Shown here: positions 1-7,854 of the stretch, one piece after another
How the letters are laid out: each line of letters starts with the position of its first letter
Numbering within the stretch: position 1 is the stretch's first letter
Assembly (NCBI RefSeq): GCF_039729015.1
Contig: NZ_CP155792.1
Span: forward strand, 1,508,001-1,572,000
Reading direction: 5' to 3'
DNA length: 64,000 bases
From: Blastococcus sp. HT6-30
GTDB lineage: Bacteria; Actinomycetota; Actinomycetes; Mycobacteriales; Geodermatophilaceae
Program-made: the position numbers and the translations under genes
The notes under the pieces: model-generated
Told to the model about the DNA's origin: nothing
What the model saw: only the letters and a program-made list of their open reading frames with translations
Databases searched by the model: none

Positions 1-181
1 CGCCGGGCACGTCCTCGATCAGCAGGTGCCCCTCGGCCAGCAGCACGATCAGCGCCAGCCGGACGACGCCGTCCTTGCCCTGGACGACGCGCCCCACGCT
101 CGCCGCGATGCGTGCTCCCTCGGCGGCGACGTCGACCGACGCGTCGGCCGTTCCGTCGGCGGCCCGTGTCGCCTCCGTCAC
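1..181 (-). CDS. MoxR-family AAA+ ATPase, N-terminal part (runs off window)
   Basis: Translating the minus strand from GTG at 181 gives about 60 residues ending in GHLLIEDVPG at the window edge. This is the stretch just before the Walker A loop of MoxR ATPases, with the preceding VVQGKDGVVRLAL also typical. MoxR proteins are AAA+ chaperone-like ATPases, usually encoded with DUF58 and transglutaminase-domain proteins. Those genes would lie outside the window. The gene is divergent from mraZ. The GTG is chosen because TACGGT (188-193, minus strand) lies 6 bases upstream, which suits a leaderless transcript. The P-loop itself is not visible, so the assignment rests on the N-terminal signature. 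Confidence 0.8.
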   Translation of the reverse strand, partial: MTEATRAADGTADASVDVAAEGARIAASVGRVVQGKDGVVRLALIVLLAEGHLLIEDVPG

Positions 182-187
182 CGCCCC

Positions 188-193
188 ACCGTA
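188..193 (-). promoter_or_regulatory. -10 element of moxR, leaderless type
   Basis: Minus-strand TACGGT is followed by GGGGCG and then the GTG start at 181. No Shine-Dalgarno sequence fits. The spacing would put the transcription start at or next to the start codon. Confidence 0.5.
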
Positions 194-223
194 CGTGCCG
201 CGCGAGGCCCCGCGCCGGTGCTC

Positions 224-268
224 GATCGCGCCACCGCCCGGGCCACCGATCGCGCCACCGCTCGGGCC
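224..268. repeat. Tandem 21-bp direct repeat in the moxR-mraZ intergenic region
   Basis: Two copies of a 21-bp unit beginning GATCGCGCCACCGC occur at 224-244 and 248-268, a 24-bp period, with one C/T difference. They lie between the divergent moxR and mraZ starts. No function is evident. Confidence 0.6.
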
Positions 269-333
269 TCTCCGAGGGCTCCCCGGCGGTGCCGGGGCGG
301 CGGTGGAGGCGGTGGGTCACGACACGGCCTCGA

Positions 334-378
334 GTGGTGTCTAGTGGGGGCCAGTGGGTTACTGTGTCGCCGGGTGGA
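334..378 (+). promoter_or_regulatory. MraZ operator: five GTG-boxes at exact 10-bp spacing
   Basis: GTGGT (334), GTGGG (344), GTGGG (354), GTGTC (364) and GTGGA (374) each start 10 bases apart. MraZ is known to bind several short TGGG-type repeats spaced by about one helical turn upstream of its own operon. The array lies 63-107 bases before the mraZ GTG, so autoregulation of the dcw cluster is the natural reading. Confidence 0.8.
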
Positions 379-440
379 GAGGCAGGATTCGGCCTGGGGG
401 CCTGCAGAGCCGTGGGAGGACCGATGCGGGAGGTGATCCG

Positions 441-875
441 GTGTTCGTCGGCAGCTACCAGTTGCGCCTCGACGAGAAGGGCCGGCTCGCCCTGCCTGTC
501 CGGTTCCGCGAGCAGGTGGCCGACGGCATGGTGATCAAGAAGGGCCAGGACCGCTGCATCTACGGGCTGACCATGGCCCGGGTCGCCGAGCAGAGCGCTG
601 CGATGGCCGCGATGGCCCCCTCCGACACCGCCGCAGCCCGCATGCGGGCGCGCATGAGCTTCGGGTCGATGGTCGAGCTGGAGCCGGACAAGACCGGGCG
701 CATCACCATCCCCGCGACGCTGCGCGAGTACGCCCACCTGGACCGCGACGTCGTCGTGGTCGGGGTCGACACCCGCTTCGAGATCTGGGACTCCGCCACC
801 TGGGACGCCTACGTGGCCGAGCAGGAGGCAGCCTTCGCCGACATGGAGAGCGAGGGGATGCCGACGCTGTCGTGA
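441..875 (+). CDS. mraZ: Transcriptional regulator MraZ
   Basis: This 144-residue protein begins VFVGSYQLRLDEKGRLALP, the first AbrB-like (SpoVT-AbrB) fold. A second copy follows around residues 75-115 (GSMVELEPDKTGRITIPATL). MraZ forms ring oligomers that bind the repeat array upstream of the dcw operon. GTG 441 is chosen over upstream in-frame starts because family members begin with MFVG and GGGAGG (428-433) is a good ribosome binding site. It is the first gene of the cluster, followed by a 436-base gap before rsmH. The phased boxes at 334-378 make autoregulation likely. Confidence 0.95.
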   Translation: MFVGSYQLRLDEKGRLALPVRFREQVADGMVIKKGQDRCIYGLTMARVAEQSAAMAAMAPSDTAAARMRARMSFGSMVELEPDKTGRITIPATLREYAHLDRDVVVVGVDTRFEIWDSATWDAYVAEQEAAFADMESEGMPTLS

Positions 876-1311
876 TCCCGGGATGCCGCACCCGCCCCCA
901 CCGGCCTCCGCGCCGCAGCCGTTCGAGCCGCCTTCCCCGCGGCTCGACCGGGCCGGGCCCCAGCCGCCTTCCCCGCGGCTCGGTCCCACAGCGGAGGACC
1001 GCGCGGACCGGCGGGCGCCGCCGGCCCTCGGCCGGCACGGGTGACCCACCGGCCCCGCGAGGCGCCACCTGACGCTCTTCCCCGACGCCAGGCGGAGCCC
1101 GCGGGGCCGGGCGCCACCCCGGTCCGAGGTCCCGCCGCCCCACTCGGCTCCACCGGTCCCACCGCGCCCCACCGCGCGATCGCCACCCCACCTCCCCCCT
1201 GGGCCCCACCCGCACGATCCCGCACACCGCCCGCCGCTGCGTCCCCCCGCGGCCGAGCGGGGCGCGGCACCATCGCCGCACCATCCCGGACCCATCGAGA
1301 GGCAGCAGACG
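876..1311. other. 436-base gap between mraZ and rsmH
   Basis: This stretch is extremely GC-rich with no convincing coding frame on either strand. It holds two hairpins with an identical loop (923-947 and 962-980). No AT-rich -10 hexamer stands out, so transcription of rsmH probably comes from the mraZ promoter. A Shine-Dalgarno-like GAGAGGCAG lies just before the rsmH ATG. Confidence 0.5.
923..980. repeat. Two tandem hairpins with identical CTTCCCC loops
   Basis: Hairpin 1 (923-947) has arms TCGAGCCGC and GCGGCTCGA; hairpin 2 (962-980) has arms AGCCGC and GCGGCT. Both enclose the same loop, CTTCCCC. They begin 48 bases after the mraZ stop and may attenuate transcription or stabilise the mRNA end. 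There is no T-run. Confidence 0.55.
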
Positions 1312-2307
1312 ATGAGCAGCACTGGAGGTGCCGCGGCGCCGGGCCACTCGCGGTCTCCGGTGCACGTGCCGGTCCTCCTCGACCGGGTCGTCGAGCTGCT
1401 CGGCCCCGCCTGCGCCGCCGAGGACGCCGTCCTGGTCGACGCCACCCTCGGCCTGGCCGGCCACACCCTGGCGCTGCTGGACGCCCACCCCGGGCTGCGC
1501 GTCGTCGGGCTCGACCGCGACCCGGACGCCCGCGCCGAGGCCACCCGCCGGATCGAGGCCGCCGGTCACGCCGACCGCGTCACGGTCGTGCCGGCTGTCT
1601 TCGACGAGCTCCCCGGGGTCCTCGACCGCCTGGGGATCGAGGAGGTCGAGGGCGTGCTGTTCGACCTCGGTGTCTCCTCGCTCCAGCTGGACCGCCCCGA
1701 CCGCGGGTTCAGCTACTCCACCGACGCACCCCTCGACATGCGCATGGACCCCGGCGCGCCACGGACGGCCGCCGACGTCGTGAACACCTATCCACCCAAG
1801 GACCTCGCGCGCGTGCTGCGGGTCTACGGCGAGGAGCGCTTCGCCTCCCGCATCGCGGCCGCGATCGACCGGGAGCGGGCCCATGAGCCGTTCACCGGCA
1901 CCGCGCGGCTGGCCGAGCTGGTCCGTGAGTCCATCCCCGCCGCGACCCGCCGCACGGGCGGCCACCCCGCGAAGCGGACGTTCCAGGCGCTCCGCATCGA
2001 GGTCAACGACGAGCTCGGCGCGCTGGAGCGCGCCCTCCCCGCCGCGATCGACGCCCTGGCCGTGGGCGGCCGGGTCGCGGTCATCACCTTCCACTCCTTG
2101 GAGGACCGGATCGTGAAGCAGACGTTCGCCGCGGGAGCGGTGGACCGCACCCCGCCGGAGCTGCCGGTGTCGCTGCCGGAGCACGGGCCCGTGCTGCGGC
2201 TGCTCACCCGCGGGGGAGAGGCCCCCGCGCCCGCGGAGACCGCGAGCAACCCGCGCGCCGCCTCGGCCCGGGTGCGGGCCGCCGAGCGCATCCGGCGGGC
2301 GGCGTGA
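1312..2307 (+). CDS. rsmH: 16S rRNA (cytosine-1402-N4)-methyltransferase RsmH
   Basis: This 331-residue protein (also called MraW) uses S-adenosylmethionine to methylate N4 of C1402 in the 16S rRNA P-site region. The SAM-binding motif LVDATLGLAGHT is at 41-52, followed by the VVGLDRDPDA loop and FDLGVSSLQLD. The C-terminal half carries the family motifs KRTFQALRIEVN and ITFHSLEDRIVK. The ATG at 1312 has GAGAGGCAG upstream. Its stop overlaps the start of the next gene, so the two are translationally coupled in the dcw operon. Confidence 0.97.
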   Translation: MSSTGGAAAPGHSRSPVHVPVLLDRVVELLGPACAAEDAVLVDATLGLAGHTLALLDAHPGLRVVGLDRDPDARAEATRRIEAAGHADRVTVVPAVFDELPGVLDRLGIEEVEGVLFDLGVSSLQLDRPDRGFSYSTDAPLDMRMDPGAPRTAADVVNTYPPKDLARVLRVYGEERFASRIAAAIDRERAHEPFTGTARLAELVRESIPAATRRTGGHPAKRTFQALRIEVNDELGALERALPAAIDALAVGGRVAVITFHSLEDRIVKQTFAAGAVDRTPPELPVSLPEHGPVLRLLTRGGEAPAPAETASNPRAASARVRAAERIRRAA

Positions 2308-2942
2308 CCCGCGCTGCCGTAGTGCGGACCGTCGTCCCGCGCAGCAGCGCCCCGCGCACCGGTTCCACCCGCGCCACCGGCTCCCGGGCCACTGGCTCGA
2401 CGTGGGCCACCGGCCCGGCTCCGCGCACCTCGCCGTCCGGGGCCCGCGGCAGCGGTCGTGCCGTTCCTCGCCCCGAGCTGCGCCTGGTGCCCACCGGCGC
2501 CGCCGTCCGCCCCCGCCGTCGCGCCCGCGGTTCGCTGCGCTCCCGCAAGGCGCCCTTCGTCCTGCTGGCCGTGGCGCTCCTGGGTCTCACCACGCTCGGT
2601 CTGCTGGTGCTCAACACGGCGATCGCCGTCGACTCGCTCAAGGCCAGCCAGCTGCGGGCGGAGAACGCCGCCCGCGCCCAGGAGGTCCAGCGCCTCGAGC
2701 AGCTCGTCGTCTCGGGCAACACGCCGGCCGACGTCGCCGGCGACGCCGTCGCCGCCGGCCTCGTGCCCGCAGGCAGCCCCGGCTACCTCGTGCTCGGGCC
2801 CGACGGGACGACGACCATGCGCGGCACGCCGGAGCCCGCGCCTGCTCCCGCGCCGCCGGAGCCCGCCGCCGTCCCCGCGCCGCCGGAGCCCGCCGCCGAA
2901 CCCACTCCCGCCCCCGCGGACAGCGCGCCGGACGGGAACTGA
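2304..2942 (+). CDS. ftsL: FtsL-like bitopic division protein
   Basis: This 212-residue protein sits between rsmH and ftsI, the usual ftsL position. Residues 1-82 are a basic, Ser/Thr/Arg-rich cytoplasmic part, and a single membrane helix spans about 84-108. A short coiled-coil-like segment (LKASQLRAENAARAQEVQRL) follows, as in FtsL, which pairs with DivIC/FtsB at the septum. The last 35 residues are a Pro/Ala/Glu repeat tail. The GTG start overlaps the rsmH stop as GTGA. FtsL sequences diverge strongly, so the call rests on topology and position. Confidence 0.8.
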   Translation: MTRAAVVRTVVPRSSAPRTGSTRATGSRATGSTWATGPAPRTSPSGARGSGRAVPRPELRLVPTGAAVRPRRRARGSLRSRKAPFVLLAVALLGLTTLGLLVLNTAIAVDSLKASQLRAENAARAQEVQRLEQLVVSGNTPADVAGDAVAAGLVPAGSPGYLVLGPDGTTTMRGTPEPAPAPAPPEPAAVPAPPEPAAEPTPAPADSAPDGN

Positions 2943-2945
2943 CCC

Positions 2946-4799
2946 GTGCCGAGCAGCGTCCGCGGACCCGGCGCCGGCCCCCGCACGGTGCGCGCGTCCT
3001 CGCCCGGCCGCGGGGGAACCGGTCCCTTCGTGTCCCGCCGGGCCCCCGGCACCCGCCGCAGCGGAGGAGCCGGCCTGTCCGTCGACCAGCGCGGCCGGCG
3101 CAACCGGTGGGGCCTGGTCGTCCTGATCTCCCTGCTCCTGCTCGTCGTCGGGCGGCTGGTGGTGCTCCAGGGCATCGACGGCGCGGCGTACGCGAGCGCC
3201 GCGGAGCAGGACCGGCTGCGCACCTACCCGATCGCGGCCCTCCGCGGCCAGGTCCTCGACCGTGACGGCAACCCGCTCGCCTACACCGTCGACGCCTCCC
3301 GGGTGGTGGCCGACCCGACGGTCGTCCGCGATCCGGCCCGTACCGCGCTAGCGCTCACCACGCTGCTCGACGTCCCGGTGCCCGAGCTCACCGAGAAGCT
3401 GTCGGCGGACGGCCGGTACGTCGTCCTGGCCGCTCAGGTCGCCCCCGAGACCACCAACGCGATCGACGAACTGGGGCTCGCCGGCGTCTTCCTCGAGGAC
3501 GATCCGGTGCGGCTGTACCCGGCGGGCTCCGTCGGCGGCCAGGTCGTCGGCTTCGTCGGGCGGGAGGGCGCCGGCCTGGCCGGCATCGAGCAGACCTTCG
3601 AGGACCAGCTGTCCGGCACGCCGGGGCAGCGCACGGTGGAGGTGGGCAGCGGCGGCCACCCGATTCCGTCGGGCATCGACGAGGCGACGCCGGCGACCGA
3701 CGGGCGGGACGTCACGCTCACCCTCGACCAGGACCTGCAGTTCGTCACCGAGCAGCGGCTGGCCGAGGCGTGCGCGGACGGCGCGACGACCCGCGCCTCC
3801 GCGGTGGTGCTGGAGGTGGCGACCGGCCGGGTGGCGGCGATGGGCTCCTGCCCGGGCTACGACCCCGGGAAGTACAGCGAGACCGATCCCGACCGGCTGG
3901 GCAACCCGCTGGTCTCCGACGTCTTCGAGCCCGGATCGGTTCTGAAGGCGGTGACGCTGGCGGCCGCCGTCGAGGAGGGCGTCGCGACGCCGGACCGGGT
4001 CCTGTCGGTCAACGGCCACATCGAGGCCGGCGACCGCGTGGTCACCGACGCCCACGACCACGCGCCGGTCGACTGGACCGTCACCGGCATCCTCGCCAAG
4101 TCCAGCAACGTCGGCACGATCATGCTGGCCCGCGAGGTCGGCGACGCGAAGCTCGAGGAGTACATGCGGGCGTTCGGCATCGGGGAGAAGACCGGCATCG
4201 AGCTGCCCGGCGAGAGCCGCGGCATCCTCCAGGACTCGGCGGAGTGGAGCGGGGTGCGGGCCGCCAACGTGGCCATCGGTCAGGGCGTCTCGGTCACCAC
4301 GCTGCAGATGGCGTCGGTCTACCAGGCGATCGCCAACGACGGCGTGCGGATCGAGCCGCGGATCGTGCAGTCGGTGACCGGTGCCGACGGTCGTCCCGAG
4401 CCCACCGCCGAGCCGGCGCGGACGCGGGTCGTCAGCGAGTCGACCGCCGAGCAGATGGCCTACATGCTGGAGGCCGTCGTGGGCAAGGGCGGCACCGCCC
4501 CGTTGGCGCAGATCGAGGGCTTCCGGGTGGCCGGCAAGACCGGCACCGCGCAGCGGGCCAACCCCGAGTGCAACTGCTACGCCGGTGGTGGCTACGTGAC
4601 GACGTTCGCCGGGTTCGCCCCGGCGGACGACCCCCAGTACGTCGTCGCCGTGGACCTCGAGCGTCCCACCAGCTCCGCGGAGGGCGGCCAGGTCGCCGCT
4701 CCGGTCTTCGCCGAGGTCATGCGGGCCGCGCTGACCGCCGACGACGTGGTGCCCTCGGGCACCCCCCGCCCCGAGTTCGAGCTGACCGGCACCGCCTGA
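2946..4799 (+). CDS. ftsI: Septal peptidoglycan transpeptidase FtsI (PBP3, class B)
   Basis: This 617-residue class B penicillin-binding protein cross-links septal peptidoglycan in partnership with FtsW. An Arg-rich cytoplasmic tail precedes one membrane helix at about 55-75, then the dimerisation domain, then the transpeptidase. Catalytic motifs are SVLK (nucleophile Ser331), SSN (386-388) and KTG (531-533). An inserted CNCYAGGGY segment follows the KTG. There is no C-terminal PASTA domain; the protein ends soon after the transpeptidase fold. It starts GTG, three bases after the ftsL stop. Confidence 0.95.
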   Translation: MPSSVRGPGAGPRTVRASSPGRGGTGPFVSRRAPGTRRSGGAGLSVDQRGRRNRWGLVVLISLLLLVVGRLVVLQGIDGAAYASAAEQDRLRTYPIAALRGQVLDRDGNPLAYTVDASRVVADPTVVRDPARTALALTTLLDVPVPELTEKLSADGRYVVLAAQVAPETTNAIDELGLAGVFLEDDPVRLYPAGSVGGQVVGFVGREGAGLAGIEQTFEDQLSGTPGQRTVEVGSGGHPIPSGIDEATPATDGRDVTLTLDQDLQFVTEQRLAEACADGATTRASAVVLEVATGRVAAMGSCPGYDPGKYSETDPDRLGNPLVSDVFEPGSVLKAVTLAAAVEEGVATPDRVLSVNGHIEAGDRVVTDAHDHAPVDWTVTGILAKSSNVGTIMLAREVGDAKLEEYMRAFGIGEKTGIELPGESRGILQDSAEWSGVRAANVAIGQGVSVTTLQMASVYQAIANDGVRIEPRIVQSVTGADGRPEPTAEPARTRVVSESTAEQMAYMLEAVVGKGGTAPLAQIEGFRVAGKTGTAQRANPECNCYAGGGYVTTFAGFAPADDPQYVVAVDLERPTSSAEGGQVAAPVFAEVMRAALTADDVVPSGTPRPEFELTGTA

Positions 4800-4815
4800 G
4801 CCAGGCCGCCGCCGA

Positions 4816-4839
4816 CGCCGCTCCCCGCACGGGGCGGCG
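4816..4839 (+). terminator. Weak hairpin after ftsI
   Basis: Arms CGCCGC-T-CCCC and GGGGCGGCG enclose GCAC, with a one-base bulge and no T-run. The hairpin lies 17 bases after the ftsI stop and before the probable murE promoter. It may partly separate the two transcription units. Confidence 0.3.
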
Positions 4840-4889
4840 CGGCCGGCGGCGTTCCGCGCACGTGCGCCGGTCGGGTGGGCCCCCGCCGG

Positions 4890-4895
4890 TAGATT
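4890..4895 (+). promoter_or_regulatory. -10 element of murE, leaderless type
   Basis: TAGATT ends 8 bases before the murE GTG (4904), placing the predicted transcript start at or just before the start codon. It suggests an internal promoter within the dcw cluster. Confidence 0.5.
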
Positions 4896-4903
4896 GGAGC
4901 CCC

Positions 4904-6466
4904 GTGACCCCGACCGACCCCGGGACGACCCCGCGGCCCGCGGGGAACCACGCGTTGCCCCTGGCCGCGCTGGCCGATCTCATCGGCATGCCGGAGGGGG
5001 AGGGCACCGGCGTCGAGGTCACCGGTGCCACCCTCGCCTCCACCGAGGTCGCCCCCGGTTTCCTCTACGCCGCGCTGCCCGGCGCCCGGACCCACGGCGC
5101 CCGCTTCGCCGCCGATGCCGCCGCCCGGGGCGCCGTGGCGCTGCTCACCGACCCCACCGGCCGGAGCCAGGCGGTGGCGACCGGGCTGCCGGTGTGCGTC
5201 GTCGAGGACCCCCGCGCCGTGCTCGGTGCGGTCGCCGACCGGATCTACGGGGAGCCCAGCCGCCGGCTTGCCGTCGTGGGCATCACCGGCACCAACGGCA
5301 AGACGACGACGAGCTACCTGGTCGAGGCCGGGTTGGCCGCCGCCGGCCGGTCCAGCGGGCTGATCGGCACCGTGCAGGCCCGGACGCGCGGGCGGGCCGC
5401 CGACGGCACCCCGACGACCACCGCGCTGCCCAGCATCCGCACCACCCCGGAGGCGCCCGCGCTGCACGCGCTGCTGTCCGGCATGGCGGATGCGGGCGTC
5501 TCCGCGGTCGTCATGGAGGTCTCCAGCCACGCGCTGGTGCAGGGACGGGTCGGCGGGGTGCGGTTCGCCGCCGCCGGCTTCACCAACCTGGGCCGCGACC
5601 ACCTCGACTTCCACCGGGACATGGAGGACTACTTCCGGGCCAAGGCGCTGCTGTTCGACGGCCGCGCGGCGGTGGAGGTGGTCGACGTCGACGACCCGTA
5701 CGGCCGCCGCCTCGTGGCGCGCCCCGGCCGTCCGCGGCCGGTGACGGTCGCCAGCGGCGAGGACGCGCGGGCCGACTGGACCGCCTCCGGCGTCGCGACG
5801 GCGCCCGGCGGCGGCTCGACGTTCACGCTGCACGGTCCGGGCGGGCGCAGCTGGCCGGTCCGCCTGCGGCTGCCCGGCCGGTTCAACGTGGCCAACGCGG
5901 TCCTCGCCGTGGCGCTCCTGGACGGCATCGGCATCGCCGTGGAGGACGCGCTGGCGGGTCTGGCCGACACGGTCGTCCCCGGGCGCATGGAGCCGGTCGA
6001 CGCCGGCCAGCCGTTCGTCGCGGTGGTCGACTACGCGCACACACCCGACGCCGTCCGCACCGCCCTGACGGCGCTGCGCGGGGCCACCGCGGGACGGCTG
6101 ATCACCGTCCTGGGCTGCGGTGGCGACCGGGACCCCGGCAAGCGCCCCGAGATGGGCCGGGCGGCCGCGGAGGGCAGCGACGTCCTGGTGGTCACCGACG
6201 ACAACCCGCGCTCGGAGGAGCCCGCCGCGATCCGCGCCGCGATGCTCGCCGGGGCCGCGGAGGTCCCCGCCGACCGGCGCGCCGAGGTGCTGGAGGTCGG
6301 CGACCGCCGGGCCGCCCTCGCCGCGGCCGTGCGGCTGGCCCGTGCGGGCGACACGCTGCTGGTGGCCGGCAAGGGCCACGAGACCGGGCAGGAGATCGCC
6401 GGCACCGTGCACCCCTTCGACGACCGCACGGCGCTGCGCGAGGTCCTGAGCGGAGGAACGTCGTGA
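4904..6466 (+). CDS. murE: UDP-MurNAc-tripeptide synthetase MurE (meso-diaminopimelate-adding)
   Basis: This 520-residue Mur ligase adds the third amino acid to UDP-MurNAc-L-Ala-D-Glu using ATP. The N-terminal UDP-binding domain ends near residue 120. The P-loop GTNGKTTT contains Lys133, and the C-terminal DNPR motif at 433-436 is the signature for meso-diaminopimelate specificity. GTG 4904 is chosen because longer in-frame readings add unrelated Arg-rich sequence and because TAGATT lies just upstream. The stop overlaps the murF GTG as GTGA. Confidence 0.96.
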   Translation: MTPTDPGTTPRPAGNHALPLAALADLIGMPEGEGTGVEVTGATLASTEVAPGFLYAALPGARTHGARFAADAAARGAVALLTDPTGRSQAVATGLPVCVVEDPRAVLGAVADRIYGEPSRRLAVVGITGTNGKTTTSYLVEAGLAAAGRSSGLIGTVQARTRGRAADGTPTTTALPSIRTTPEAPALHALLSGMADAGVSAVVMEVSSHALVQGRVGGVRFAAAGFTNLGRDHLDFHRDMEDYFRAKALLFDGRAAVEVVDVDDPYGRRLVARPGRPRPVTVASGEDARADWTASGVATAPGGGSTFTLHGPGGRSWPVRLRLPGRFNVANAVLAVALLDGIGIAVEDALAGLADTVVPGRMEPVDAGQPFVAVVDYAHTPDAVRTALTALRGATAGRLITVLGCGGDRDPGKRPEMGRAAAEGSDVLVVTDDNPRSEEPAAIRAAMLAGAAEVPADRRAEVLEVGDRRAALAAAVRLARAGDTLLVAGKGHETGQEIAGTVHPFDDRTALREVLSGGTS

Positions 6467-7854
6467 TCGAGCTGTCCCTGGCGGAGGTGGCGGAGCTGAC
6501 CGGCGGACGCCTGGAGGGCGCCGCGGACGCGACCGTCACCGGGACGGTCACCCTCGACTCGCGCGCGGTCGCCGCCGGCGACCTGTTCGTCGCGGTGGCG
6601 GGGGAGCGGGCCGACGGCCACGACTTCCTGGGCGCGGCGGCCGCCGCCGGTGCCGTGGCCGCGTTGGCCGCCCGGCCGGACGGGGCGCTGCCGTGCGTCG
6701 TGGTCGACGACCCGGTGGCCGCGCTGGGCCGGCTGGCGGCCGGCGTCCACGAGCGCCTCGCCGCCGCCGGCGTGCGCACGCTGGGCATCACCGGCTCGTC
6801 GGGCAAGACCTCGACCAAGGACCTGCTGGGCCAGGTGCTCGCCGGCGCCGGCCCCACGGTCAGCCCGCCGGGGTCGTACAACAACGACATCGGCCTGCCC
6901 CTCACGGTGCTCTCGGCCGACCGCGAGACCCGCTTCCTCGTGCTCGAGATGGGGGCGCGGGGCCCCGGGCACATCGCCCGCCTGTGCCGGGTGGCCGGGC
7001 CGCAGGTCGGCGTCGTGCTCAACGTCGGCTCGGCCCACCTCGGGGAGTTCGGCAGCGCCGAGGTCATCGCCCAGGCGAAGGGGGAGCTCGTCGAGGCGCT
7101 GCCCGCCGACGGCACCGCGGTGCTCAACGCCGACGACCCCCGCGTCCTCGGCATGGCCCCCCGCACGCAGGCCCGCGTGCTGACCACCGGCCGGTCCGCC
7201 GACGCCGCCGTCCGCGCGCTCGACGTCGCGCTGGACGACTCGGCCCGCGCCCGGTTCACGCTGGTGGCCGCCGGGGAGCGCCACCCGGTCGCGCTGCGCG
7301 TGGTGGGGGAGCACCAGGTCGCCAACGCGCTGTCGGCGGCCGGTGCGGCGCTGGCTGTCGGCATGGCTCCCGCCGACGTCGCCACCGCGCTGTCGGCGGC
7401 GGGGCCCCGCAGCCGCTGGCGCATGGAGGTCGATCGGCGCGCCGACGGCGTCACCGTCGTCAACGACGCCTACAACGCGAACCCGGAGTCGATGCGCGCC
7501 GCCCTGGCGGCGATGGCCGGGCTGCCGGGGAAGCGGCGGATCGCCGTCCTGGGCGGCATGGCCGAGCTCGGCCCGGACGCCGCCGCCGAGCACGAGCGGC
7601 TGGGCCGCGACGCGGCTGCGGCGGGGGTCGACCTGGTCGTCGCGGTGGGCGCCGATGCGGTAGGCATAGCGGAGGGCGCGGCCGCCGGAGGGCGGCGCGC
7701 GAGAGAGGAGTCGGTGCACGTGCCGGACCGGGGCGCTGCCCTAGCGTGGCTGACGGAGGTGCTGCGCCCGGGGGACGTCGTCCTCGTGAAGGCCAGCCGC
7801 TCCTACGGGCTGGAGCTCCTCGCCGCCGACCTGCTGGGCGGTGCGGGGCGATGA
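6463..7854 (+). CDS. murF: UDP-MurNAc-tripeptide:D-Ala-D-Ala ligase MurF
   Basis: This 463-residue protein completes the UDP-MurNAc pentapeptide by adding D-Ala-D-Ala with ATP. The P-loop GITGSSGKTSTKD has Lys115; the central NVGSAHLGEFGS and the C-terminal VVNDAYNANPESMRAAL are typical MurF motifs. GTG 6463 is preceded by GGAGGA (6452-6457), the best Shine-Dalgarno sequence in this part of the cluster. Both ends overlap neighbours by 4 bases (murE stop, mraY ATG), which indicates translational coupling. Confidence 0.96.
   Translation: MIELSLAEVAELTGGRLEGAADATVTGTVTLDSRAVAAGDLFVAVAGERADGHDFLGAAAAAGAVAALAARPDGALPCVVVDDPVAALGRLAAGVHERLAAAGVRTLGITGSSGKTSTKDLLGQVLAGAGPTVSPPGSYNNDIGLPLTVLSADRETRFLVLEMGARGPGHIARLCRVAGPQVGVVLNVGSAHLGEFGSAEVIAQAKGELVEALPADGTAVLNADDPRVLGMAPRTQARVLTTGRSADAAVRALDVALDDSARARFTLVAAGERHPVALRVVGEHQVANALSAAGAALAVGMAPADVATALSAAGPRSRWRMEVDRRADGVTVVNDAYNANPESMRAALAAMAGLPGKRRIAVLGGMAELGPDAAAEHERLGRDAAAAGVDLVVAVGADAVGIAEGAAAGGRRAREESVHVPDRGAALAWLTEVLRPGDVVLVKASRSYGLELLAADLLGGAGR

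Noticed and set aside
2402-3265. Arg-rich frame overlapping ftsL and ftsI
   Set aside because: It is composed of proline- and arginine-rich repeats typical of out-of-frame GC-rich DNA; the FtsL/FtsI frames explain the region.
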